64,000 nucleotides of DNA from Scedosporium boydii. Its lineage: Eukaryota; Ascomycota; Sordariomycetes; Microascales; Microascaceae. Below are positions 55,950-64,000 of the stretch, one piece after another. The first letter of the stretch is position 1. Each line of letters opens with the position of its first letter. A program made the position numbers and the translations under genes. Under the pieces are notes generated by a model. It was not told the origin of the DNA, did not search any database, and worked only from the letters and a program-made list of their open reading frames with translations. The stretch spans positions 1-64,000 of the forward strand of contig NJFT01000173.1 in assembly GCA_002221725.1 (NCBI GenBank), read 5' to 3'.

Positions 55950-56626
55950 TCATTTTGAACTAAGAAGAGCAAGAGCACTTTGGAACGCTCGGAGGACTTC
56001 ATCATCTGGTCATCGGAGAAATTGTTAACCACCTGGCCGGACAAGCACTTTGTTAGAGCGCAGTGATAAGGCAGGCAACTCACAGTGTTTTTGTTTTTGC
56101 GCCATGCTCTCTTCCGACAGTGTCACGTATCGCTGCCGTGTCTGTAGCCGCTTCGTGGCTCGCTCATTGTCGTGAGCTGCAGAGGCTGATGCCCATATAT
56201 TAAAATACTGAAAAAGAGATAATCAGCAATCAGCCGTGATAAGCTCACTGTGAGGGGATACAGAGAGGTTTTTACCTTTGATAAGCGCTCAAATTCGTCG
56301 AGGACCGCACGCTCATGCGTGTCCGCTTCCGCCAATGCCTTTTCATACCGGGATTGAAAATCGTCCCAATCAAATGGAGGAAGGAGGCCGGGTGTACTGG
56401 GTGTGGTTTGGGTTGTGTTTGCTAAGATTTGGTCGGGTCGGGGTTCTGGTGTGATGGCCATCGCCCCCTGAGAATTGAAGGACTTCTGTCTTCCATCACC
56501 GCCTGCACTTCGGAGCGCGATCGCTGCTGAGGCGGCATCGTCATGTATTGGCCCATTAAGTGTTGAGGAGTTACTCTCTAGGCCATCTAACACGGGCGCA
56601 GCGCTGGCTTCTAAATTGGATGCCAT
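55950..56626 (-). CDS. Conserved fungal-type coiled-coil protein, unknown function (176 aa)
   Basis: Three exons, 56626-56276, 56207-56084 and 56005-55950, give exactly 177 codons. The first ~85 residues are Ser/Thr/Ala-rich and probably disordered. The conserved part follows: PPFDWDDFQSRYEKALAEAD, then ERAVLDEFERLSK joined to YFNIWASASAAHDNERATKR, LQTRQRYVTLSEESMAQKQK, and HYDEVLRAFQSALALLSSK to the stop. The acceptor at 56,006 was chosen because earlier ones lead to stops and because it completes this helical pattern. The all-helical, charged second half suggests a coiled-coil subunit of a complex. I recall similar hypothetical proteins in Eurotiales but no function. Confidence 0.65.
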
Positions 56627-57836
56627 GGCCAAGGTCTTGTGTTCTCGCAAACTGCCGATCAAATATTGGAAGCAGCTGGAAGAGTAAAGGTTGATAACAG
56701 GTATCAAGGCTGTGATGGGTCAAACGCGGGAAGAAGAAGAAGTGTGCTGTTTGTGTGTGCTGTTTGTGTGTGCGTGGGTTCTGGTCTTGCCAGCTATAGG
56801 TGTTGATGCCTGAGGGGTGGGTGTGTCCAGTTAGGCACAGAGAAGACTTCTCGCGCAATTAATTGGTTTGCCTTTGGCTCATGAGAAGGTGTTCGGAAAT
56901 AGTGATGATAATGGCCGAGATGCGAGAATGCGCAAATTCGGGAAACAGGTTCTTGTTTCTAGACTTCTGTAGAGTTTGATGCGGTCAGAGCAGAGCTGGA
57001 AACTTCCACTGGCTAGGCTCCTACTGAGACAAGGATAGACCAGGTCGGGTTCATGGCTGTAGAGCTTGAGAGTTCAGGTCGAAAGAGTAATTGAGATTGG
57101 TCAAACCGCAGGTTGTCTCCGGTCGGTCAGGGTGGGTTGATGGTGGCTGGCCTTGTGCCGCCGATCTTGAGCATCGAAGTTGCTGTGTTGATTTGATTGT
57201 TGCTTTGTTCAATGTTGGTTCAATGTTGTTGATTGCCCCGTTCAGTGCTTCTTCAGCGGGTGCTAGAATCTGCCTGGGACACCGAAGTGATCAGTGGACC
57301 CCACCATGGAATGAGTCAAATAAACTAACTTTGAAGCTTCAACGCCCCCAAACAATTGAAGCTTCTAATTGTTAGCGCGCTCCTTTGTCTTGGGGCCTCA
57401 TTGGTCTCTGCCTCTGCCTCTGCCTCCAGGCTGCACTCGTCCAATTCAATCGGGATCGCGATCAAATGATCGTTCAGTTATAAATAGCGCCCACGCCAGC
57501 GTGTAGTGACAAAACTTCAAGCTGAACCCAGTCTCAATCGATGACAGTTGGCGATTGACGCTTGGCCCCGTGACCAGGTCACCAACAATATTTGAACGAG
57601 ACTCAACAGCAGCTTGTGATCTTTTCAGTGTGGACAACTGAGGCGTCAAAGAAGACGCCGACCTGCAACATTCCGTCGCAACTCTCTTCATCTATCTTAG
57701 TTCTCCACCTATCGGGCAGGACATCGCCTGCATCCCGTCTCATTATTGCAAGTCTTCTCCTCAAGTCTCTCTCATCCACACCACCATACTTCACACCTGT
57801 CCCTACCGGTCTCCTGTAGGCCGAGGATTTCATCCC
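56627..57836. other. Divergent intergenic region before atg14
   Basis: About 1.2 kb separates the divergent coiled-coil gene and atg14. Three tandem CTCTGC units occur at 57,411-57,428, and the final 150 bases are CT-rich leader. No supported gene is present. Confidence 0.4.
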
Positions 57837-59405
57837 ATGGCTCACCCTTCAGGGATATTGAATTGCGACATCTGTAGTCGGCCGCATCACCCAACTCGCC
57901 TCCCATTTCTCTGTGCTGTCGATGCGAGGAACAGCTGTTATGAGGGTCGCGTCCGCATGTTGCAGGCGTTGCTCGAGAATGAAGAGCTCCGGGGCCGCAT
58001 CGATGGCTTCGTTTCCCAGGCTGATGGGGAACTAGGTGAAAGTGCATCGCCTTCTTCGTTGCCCGCCAAGAAACTGGCGATGGAATCCCTGGTATCTCGC
58101 CAGTCCGCCGCAGAAGATAGAACTGCCCAGATCTTGGCACGTGCCGAGAAACTGCGCGCCGATGTTGAGTCTGCTCGAGCCGAAATCAACGCCAGGCGCG
58201 AGACCAACACGAGGCGGAGATCCGATTTAGCGTCGGTTTCAAATGGTATTGAAGCCCGAAGAACCAAGGCTCTGGGCGAAACCGAGAACGCCACTCTCTC
58301 GCTTCGGGGTCGATGGAACCGCAATTCCGACCAAATGGCCGGTACTCGTGCCTTTCTTTGTAAGGAGGCCGCCAAGCTGTACGGGCTGAAGAGAATCAAG
58401 AAAGGATCCTCGAAATATGAGTACAAGCTTGGAGGGATAGACGTCATAGATCTCATGTCGATGAATGGTAAGGAACCGAGCCAAAACCCCCTGTTTGTTG
58501 TTTGTTTTTGTGCAGCTTCCATCCACCTCCAGCCACCATTTCTCATTTTCGCCATGCCGCGAGGAATTATGAGATCAAGTGCTCTAACCTGCTTCTCAGC
58601 TCTGCCGCCGGAAGTCATCTCAACTTCCCTTTCCCACATTGCTCACATTCTGATATTGGCGTCGCATTATCTCGCCCTTCGGTTGCCGGCTGAGATAAAT
58701 ATGCCGCGTAGTGACCATCCCCGGCCGACCATTTACAACTTGGCGTCGTCGTATCGTCACGCAGATGGCGAGGACCAGTCTCTTGGTAACGCCAAGATTA
58801 GACAGTCCAACGGCGATGATACCAGTGGCAACAATCGGGGTCAGTCGGATTTTGGTGGAGGTCGAAATCGCGATCTCGGCAACACATCCCGCCCACGGCC
58901 GCTGTTCGTCGACAAACCTCTCCCCGTCCTCGCAAAGGAGGACCCCTCCGCCCATTCCTTCTTCCTCGAGGGTGTCACCCTCCTCGCATATGACATTGCG
59001 TGGGCCTGCCTGACTCAGAATGTTCCGATTGGTGATCGCGGGTCGTTCGAGGACCTCTGCAATATGGGCCGTAATCTCTACAACCTCTTGATCGGCCAGC
59101 AGCTGCACAACACGCAAACGCCGAAGCTCTACCCTCCCCTTTCGGCCCCTAGCAGTACCTCGGATGGTGATGATCCAGACCAAACAAAGGCAGGGCTTCC
59201 TCCTCCCGTGATGGGTCGATTTTCTCATGGCACGACGCACACCTTTCTTGGTAGTGCCAGCGGTACAGAGTTTATCCGATCGTTCAGGTTGCCGACACCG
59301 ATAAAGTTGGCGGACAAACTCAAGAAGAAGTTGATGAGCGAGTTGACCGTACCGGAGTGGGAAGTCGTAGAAAATGGTGATTGGGAGCCTGATGGTGCCA
59401 TGTAG
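57837..59405 (+). CDS. atg14: Atg14, autophagy-specific PI3-kinase complex I subunit (478 aa)
   Basis: Atg14 directs Vps34-Vps15-Atg6 to the phagophore assembly site. The N-terminus has the cysteine motif C10-x2-C13 with C26 and C34 (LNCDICSRPHHPTRLPFLC), then a long coiled coil (~residues 60-170, e.g. RTAQILARAEKLRADVESAR) that pairs with Atg6. The core follows: YGLKRIKKGSSKYEYKLGGI, then PEVISTSLSHIAHILILASH, YLALRLPAEINMP, RPTIYNLASSY and PLPVLAKEDPSAHSFFLEGV, all typical of the Atg14/UVRAG-like fungal family. Exons are 57837-58467 and 58600-59405. The 132-nt intron is a multiple of three without stop, so an unspliced form would stay in frame; splicing restores SMNALPPEVIST. The gene is complete. 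Confidence 0.88.
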   Translation: MAHPSGILNCDICSRPHHPTRLPFLCAVDARNSCYEGRVRMLQALLENEELRGRIDGFVSQADGELGESASPSSLPAKKLAMESLVSRQSAAEDRTAQILARAEKLRADVESARAEINARRETNTRRRSDLASVSNGIEARRTKALGETENATLSLRGRWNRNSDQMAGTRAFLCKEAAKLYGLKRIKKGSSKYEYKLGGIDVIDLMSMNGKEPSQNPLFVVCFCAASIHLQPPFLIFAMPRGIMRSSALTCFSALPPEVISTSLSHIAHILILASHYLALRLPAEINMPRSDHPRPTIYNLASSYRHADGEDQSLGNAKIRQSNGDDTSGNNRGQSDFGGGRNRDLGNTSRPRPLFVDKPLPVLAKEDPSAHSFFLEGVTLLAYDIAWACLTQNVPIGDRGSFEDLCNMGRNLYNLLIGQQLHNTQTPKLYPPLSAPSSTSDGDDPDQTKAGLPPPVMGRFSHGTTHTFLGSASGTEFIRSFRLPTPIKLADKLKKKLMSELTVPEWEVVENGDWEPDGAM

Positions 59406-59507
59406 TGTTTAATGATACAAATCCCATCAAGAATTCCGAGAGAGGATCGACGCCCTTTGGCGGCGAAAGAAGTGATGGTTCCGTGATCGTGCCCTGTCTT
59501 TGTTGGC

Positions 59508-60944
59508 CTAAGCCGCCCTCTTATCCTTCCGAGGCGCGACGAGACGCGAAGTCTCTTGCTTTTGGATCATCAACCTCCTCACCTGGAAAGTCCATTTTGC
59601 AACGAACTTTTCCAGGTTCTCCATCTGGTCTCCCTTTTTGATGACTGGGTCATCACCACTCATCAAATGGGTGTGGACGAAATCCGTCCACGGCGAAAGA
59701 ACTGAATTAAAGACATTGGCACTCATGGCCGGTTCTTTCTGCCGGCTCTTCTCCTCCTCCAAACGCCGTTCTAGGTTCGCCTCCAGCTCGCGAAGAACTT
59801 CCACGGGGATCTGGATGGCCCCGACGGCCCCTTTCAAACAAATGGGCTGGTTAAACAGTGTGTACTTAACCGCCGCCACGCACCTCTTCCGAACAAGGTG
59901 TACTTCATCCTTGGTCGGGACAAGTCCGTCCTTCAACAGCAGGATGGCTGGGGAATCGGCCTCGGCCGCATGGTCCGAAACCGCGGGGGTTTGAAGTGCG
60001 GCGTTGGTCGATTCACCCACTTGTCGGGAGGTGGTGTTGTTTGAAGGCGCCGAGGAGACCGGGCCAACGGTTGGGCGTTGAGAGGGGACAGAGCCACCCT
60101 TCGGATGAGATGGGGGAGGGCCACTACCCGTGGGACGCTTAGAGGAGAGAGACCCACCTTTGGGGGGTTGAGACGGCAGCGATTCCTGCTTCGGTTCCTG
60201 CTTCAGTGGAGCTTGGAAAGTGAACGGGAACGTGCGCGTCTCGGCGGGCTCGTCTCTCTTTAGCGCTGCCTCTAACTCCTCAGCCAGACTTGCCTGGAAC
60301 TCGGCGGGTTTGGTTAACGCCCTATCCACTTGGGCCACCGCCCCCGCTTCGGGTTTGAATTCCGGCGCCGTCGGCGTGGGAGCCGGGAGGATCACCTGGG
60401 TAGGCTCGGGCCTCACTCCTTCCATCTCCTCACCCGAGCACCCTCCGCTACTGTAGACGAGGCTTATGTCTACTAGTACCGCCTCAGGTCGTTGGACGGG
60501 CGCGAGGAGGGGAGAGCACTCGGGGGATTGGATGAGAGGAGTGGAAGGCGGTGTTGGGCGTGGAGAGATGTCCATGTTGTCTTGAACAACCCAGCGCTGA
60601 GATGCCGAAGTTTCCTGTCTCGGATCCCAGAACTGGCTGTCAAGATGCAACTTTTCCAGGACATCTGCGAGCTGGTCAATTTCCCGATCATCCTCGTCCT
60701 CGAATTCAGGGACTTCAGGGCCCGGTACGGGTGGGATATCGATTTCCATGGAATCGAGATCGCCACCGTCCCGAGAATCCTCGTCCTTGAATTCGGGCCC
60801 ACCGAAGGTCGTCACAGGCGGGGTCTCATTTCCCATGGAAATGAGACCGGAATGATCGCCTGTATTGGCCGGAGGACAAATGTCCATCGGCTCGAAGACC
60901 TCGGCTCGAACCGCCTCAAGAGGGCGGTGGGGTTTGGACGACAT
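59508..60944 (-). CDS. Proline-rich hypothetical protein (478 aa)
   Basis: One uninterrupted frame runs from MSSKPHRPLEAVRAEVFEPM. The first ~340 residues are Pro/Ser/Glu-rich and low-complexity, with repeated P-P-K-G-G-S-x-x-S motifs (~265-305) and acidic patches (EFEDEDDREIDQLADVLEKL). The last ~120 residues look folded and helical: VRKRCVAAVKYTLFNQPICL, VEVLRELEANLERRLEEEKS and WTDFVHTHL, ending in a basic tail. I do not recognise the family. It lies close to the 3' end of atg14 (convergent, ~100 bp) and 150 bp downstream of the membrane-protein gene, on the same strand as the latter. A nuclear or scaffold role is only a guess from composition. Confidence 0.55.
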   Translation of the reverse strand: MSSKPHRPLEAVRAEVFEPMDICPPANTGDHSGLISMGNETPPVTTFGGPEFKDEDSRDGGDLDSMEIDIPPVPGPEVPEFEDEDDREIDQLADVLEKLHLDSQFWDPRQETSASQRWVVQDNMDISPRPTPPSTPLIQSPECSPLLAPVQRPEAVLVDISLVYSSGGCSGEEMEGVRPEPTQVILPAPTPTAPEFKPEAGAVAQVDRALTKPAEFQASLAEELEAALKRDEPAETRTFPFTFQAPLKQEPKQESLPSQPPKGGSLSSKRPTGSGPPPSHPKGGSVPSQRPTVGPVSSAPSNNTTSRQVGESTNAALQTPAVSDHAAEADSPAILLLKDGLVPTKDEVHLVRKRCVAAVKYTLFNQPICLKGAVGAIQIPVEVLRELEANLERRLEEEKSRQKEPAMSANVFNSVLSPWTDFVHTHLMSGDDPVIKKGDQMENLEKFVAKWTFQVRRLMIQKQETSRLVAPRKDKRAA

Positions 60945-61094
60945 TTGCCCCCAACCCTGCGTCTTGAGGCTCTACCGTCGGGGAGTGCTGTATGTCTCCT
61001 ATGTCTGAAGATCCTTGAGTCGGACACCTCTGGATCTCGACCTCTTGATGGTGGATGGAGGTCGCCGCAGTCTTTCGACACATGTCCGTAAGCC

Positions 61095-62075
61095 TCAGAC
61101 TTGCGTTTCCTCCAGGTCGCTTCCGCCGCATCTGCATTTCCACCCGGCGGTGTGGCCAAACCAACTGGAAGTCAGAGTGACCCCGAGCCGTCTTCGCATT
61201 ACGCGTTGGGAGAACCGGACGAGATGTGGCGGGATTTCGGCTGTGGGCATTGTTCTGGTTAGCGAGCCTGGCCGTAGACTGGGAGACTTGAGACAGTTGG
61301 AATGGAAAGAAACTTACGCCAGGGACTTGGTAGCTCGGTTCGGCAGGGAGAAGTCTAGAAGCGGCCTTGATGGCGGCCTATACATTCCAGAAGGGAAAGA
61401 TGTCAGCTCAGGAAGTAGCTCAGAGAGAGGAGTAGTCACTTACACATATCCGGCATGTCTTTGTTGCCATGCTCGGACTTCTTCCATTTCCTTCTCCCTG
61501 GCGAAGCGTTCCTCTTCCTCCTTTGCCGGGTCCTTCCGTTTCACCAGAGAGATGCGATCGATGTATTGCCACATCTCGTCTTCTCGTCCGATGAAACAGG
61601 AGGGGACCATCAACCTATGACCCCCTCTCCAGGCTTGGATTACCAGCCAGCATCTGAATTTGTTGCGTAAAATGCGGCATTCGTCGCAGATTATGCGCCA
61701 TATCCAGAGGGAGAGCTTGACGGGTGGGAGCCGGTCGGTGATCATCCTAATGCTCGGGACTGGGAGAGTTAGCTCACCGATCGGAATCGGGTCGCCGCGT
61801 TCCCCCCAAGCCCCTGGGCACGTCGGAATTGGCACCTCCGCGCTGCCATCAGCCGGGCTCCGAAGGAAGAGGTGGTATACGCCATTGACCAAGAGGTTCG
61901 ACACCCACACCGCGTTGATGAGAAGGAGCATTGATCCCCCCATCAGTCGCAGTACAGGGGACTCCTCTTTTCCCCGCAGCAGACGCTCCACGCCAAATAG
62001 CGCCAAGGCCACCATTCCGAGCAGCTGGAGCCACCAGAGGTACGCGTTGAAATCCTTCATTATTGTAGGAGTCAT
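61095..62075 (-). CDS. Hypothetical membrane protein with cytosolic coiled segment (283 aa)
   Basis: Three exons, 62075-61444, 61377-61318 and 61254-61095, with GTAAGT donors keep one frame (284 codons). Two hydrophobic N-terminal segments, YLWWLQLLGMVALALFGV (~10-27) and LRLMGGSMLLLINAVWVSNL (~43-62), are followed by a third weaker one. A basic Trp/Cys-containing middle (WIWRIICDECRILRNKFRCW) and a charged Glu/Lys/Arg stretch (DPAKEEEERFAREKEMEEVR) come next. The spliced tail reads VPPSRPLLDFSLPNRATKSL, then PTAEIPPHLVRFSQRVMRRR and a Cys-containing end. No family is recognised. An alternative Met lies five codons in (62060). The adjoining Pro-rich gene is on the same strand. Confidence 0.55.
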
Positions 62076-63282
62076 TTGTTGTTAGTTTGAAAGGTAATTG
62101 AGCTTTGTTTCTGCTTAAAGAGGACTTGATGTCAGGAGGATGGCTCACCGAAAAAAAAAAAGAAAATCAATATCTCGAGATGTGGGAGTTTGAGAAAGGC
62201 GAAAGGGGCAGGGAGGTCCCAACCTTTGAATGACGAGGAGGAGGTGAGTGGAAAGGGATGTGGATGCTTGTATTGATATGGATGGGAAATAGAATGGTGT
62301 GGGTAATGCAAGAAGGGAATTGGTTGAGGAAAGGAGACGAGAGTGTGGAATGCTTTGGGCGGCTGAAAAATGGAAGATTCAAGAGAACAACTATGTGGAC
62401 GCTTGATAAGATGAAATGGAGAAGAGTTGGTAGAGGATAGGACGGGGACGAAAGGGGTGGAAGTGTGGAAGTGTGGAAGTTTGGGGAGGGATGAAATAGA
62501 GGAAACTCACGATAGAAGCGGGTGTTTGGGATCTATGAAGTTGAGAAGACGACTGAAGAGAGATCGTGATTGGACTGGAAAGTCGGAAATGGTAGTGAAG
62601 AGCGCGATGTCATGGGAAGAATGAGAAGAATTGGAAGAATAGAAAAGACTGGTTAGGGTGAAGGGAGACGAGATGTAGGAAAAGGTCTCTTCTATTTCTA
62701 CAGAAGTTCTCGGTTTGCGGTTTGCCAGTGGTGGGACTCGGGAGGCTCCTTCCAATACCGCAGTCGGCTTGTGTTGTTGGGGTGGGGGCCCTGGTTTGGA
62801 ATGAGCCCAAGGGCGCGAGCTAAGCCTGGCAGGCCGACCTTCGAGGCACTGTAGGGAACATATGATACAGTTTCTTCTATATGTAAACCCTCTAAGCTTA
62901 GGACTGGCTACTGTGGCCTGGCCAACCTTTCAAACAATCCTGCCGTCCACTTTCGTCGAAGTATTACATCAAACTATGGAGGCTTTGGGGGAATCAGTCC
63001 CCTCTGCCACTTTGAGTATTAACTGGCTAGCCTCGGAGGGCAGGCTGTCGCAAAAGCACTACGTTGGTGGGATGTAGATATACCGTTGTCGAAGATGGTT
63101 TCCTCGTGTGATACCTGCTCGCAAGCTAGGGATGGGGGGATTGGCACTCATCGTGCGACGAAGATGGCAATGTGAAATAGAGATTGGATGCCTTCCTTTC
63201 GTTATAAATATAGATGATACTACGTCAACATAACCGCTATGCCATCATTTCTGTACCCAAACGCCAAACCCACCAACTATTC
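62076..63282. other. Intergenic, purine-biased, no gene recognised
   Basis: The plus strand is strongly G/A-rich from ~62,220 to 62,690 (e.g. the 'tggaagtgtggaagtgtggaagt' direct repeat at 62,458-62,480), with a 12-A run at 62,151-62,162. Open frames here are low-complexity by-products of that bias. Confidence 0.45.
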
Positions 63283-63947
63283 CTACTTGCGCCCTCGCGT
63301 CAACAGTCTCCCATGTAAAGCAACAAAAACATCACTCCATAGTTCTGAACCTGTCCGGTCCTGCACCCTGGGGGGCTCGTTTATCCTCGACGCCAAATAG
63401 TCCCTGATCTTCCCGACATTGAAATTCTGCCCATAGACAAGTCTCGCGCTGGGCTCGATGGTAAGGTGAACGCCATCAGGAGCAACTGCACCAGTGAGAC
63501 CGAGAATAACCTCTACTTTCGTCTCCACTTCTGTTATAAGAAGCGAGGACACGACTTCGATGGATGTGTCCGAGGTCTTGTTAATTTTCGTGGGGAAAGT
63601 GACGTTGATCAAGCTGATGTTGTCCATGATGGTTGTTGCCATGTCCCATGCCGCACGGACCATGGAGAGCATGTTGCTAATTTTGGTGCGGCTCTGCGGG
63701 AGCGCCCGCACACGGTCTCGAATGAGCTGGAGGAAAAAATCCCGATCGGCGGCAGTTCTGAGTGGGGTTTCAGCGTTCTTTGTTGTCGCAATGTACCACA
63801 GATCCACCCTTGAGTTGGCCTGTCCCTTTCTGAAAGATGAGACGTCGAAGACGAGTTCAATCTCGCGCTTATACGCCATCGAGACCTGCGTGCCGGAAAT
63901 GCCTGTGACCGCCCAACCATGTTCTTTTTCGAGAGCATCAACCCGAT
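63283..63947 (-). CDS. spc7: C-terminal exon of kinetochore protein Spc7/Spc105 (KNL1), partial
   Basis: This KNL1-family scaffold links the Mis12 and Ndc80 complexes and recruits the spindle checkpoint. Only the last exon (221 codons including stop) is in the window. It starts after a CTTCAG acceptor at 63,948, preceded by a good branch point (tgactaac), and reads DRVDALEKEHGWAVTGISGT followed by MAYKREIELVFDVSSF. The RWD-like C-terminal region continues with TPLRTAADRDFFLQLIRDRV, ISNMLSMVRAAWDMATTI, VVSSLLITEVETKVEVILGL and VYGQNFNVGKIRDYLASRI. This is the pattern of fungal Spc7 C-termini. The upstream part, with the MELT-type repeats, must lie beyond 64,000. The start is cut off, and the last exon is intact. 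Confidence 0.8.
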
Positions 63948-64000
63948 CTGAAGATGGAACCAGGGTTAGTCAATCGCGTCAAAGGGGAGGATGCATCCTT

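Noticed and set aside
57938..58639. 233-codon minus-strand frame
   Set aside because: It is antisense to the coiled coil of Atg14; the plus-strand frame matches the family.

Overview
The window is nuclear DNA of a filamentous ascomycete (Pezizomycotina), most likely a Eurotiomycete. The evidence is short GT-AG introns (about 50-140 nt), fungus-restricted protein families (Scm3, DUF1776, DUF3807-like, NUP permease, IKS1-type kinase, fungal Atg14 and Spc7/Spc105 forms), and a transposon block degraded by C-to-T changes of the RIP (repeat-induced point mutation) type. I could not fix genus or species from sequence alone. Exon boundaries were read by hand from splice motifs, frame and family conservation.

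Region 1, about 140-10,845, is an extremely AT-rich transposon graveyard. Two direct ~452-bp LTRs (502-953 and 8376-8827) bracket a Ty3/gypsy element on the minus strand whose reverse transcriptase, RNase H and integrase are still recognisable but full of stops. A second layer is a ~600-bp inverted repeat (1081-1690 against 9411-10020) with one arm inside and one outside the LTR pair, plus a decayed plus-strand coiled-coil reading frame beside the left arm. The AT-rich block ends abruptly near 10,845.

Region 2, about 10.8-20.8 kb, is gene-poor: an SRPK-like kinase pseudogene (minus), a small lipocalin-like gene (plus), a small single-pass membrane protein (plus), and a small mitochondrial-looking membrane protein (minus).

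Region 3, about 20.8-42.6 kb, is mostly ordinary gene territory: a secreted NUP-type purine nucleoside permease, an IKS1-type kinase, an orphan retropepsin-like protein, thioredoxin reductase with a possible mitochondrial start, the GARP subunit Vps53, an amidase, a class I methyltransferase, a DUF1776 SDR-like protein, the pre-mRNA 3'-end factor Yth1, and a small secreted Arg/Pro/Gly-rich repeat protein.

Region 4, about 44-64 kb, is housekeeping: the CENP-A chaperone Scm3, Atg6/Beclin, the casein kinase 2 catalytic subunit, a DUF3807-like nuclear protein, a small conserved coiled-coil protein, Atg14, a Pro-rich protein, a membrane protein, and the C-terminal exon of the kinetochore protein Spc7/Spc105. 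Two functional pairs share the segment: Atg6 with Atg14 (PI3-kinase complex I) and Scm3 with Spc105 (centromere/kinetochore). No tRNA, rRNA, CRISPR array or plasmid-type feature was seen. The least ordinary items are the crossed transposon layers, the orphan retropepsin gene, the dual-start thioredoxin reductase, the secreted repeat protein, and three introns that are multiples of three with no in-frame stop.
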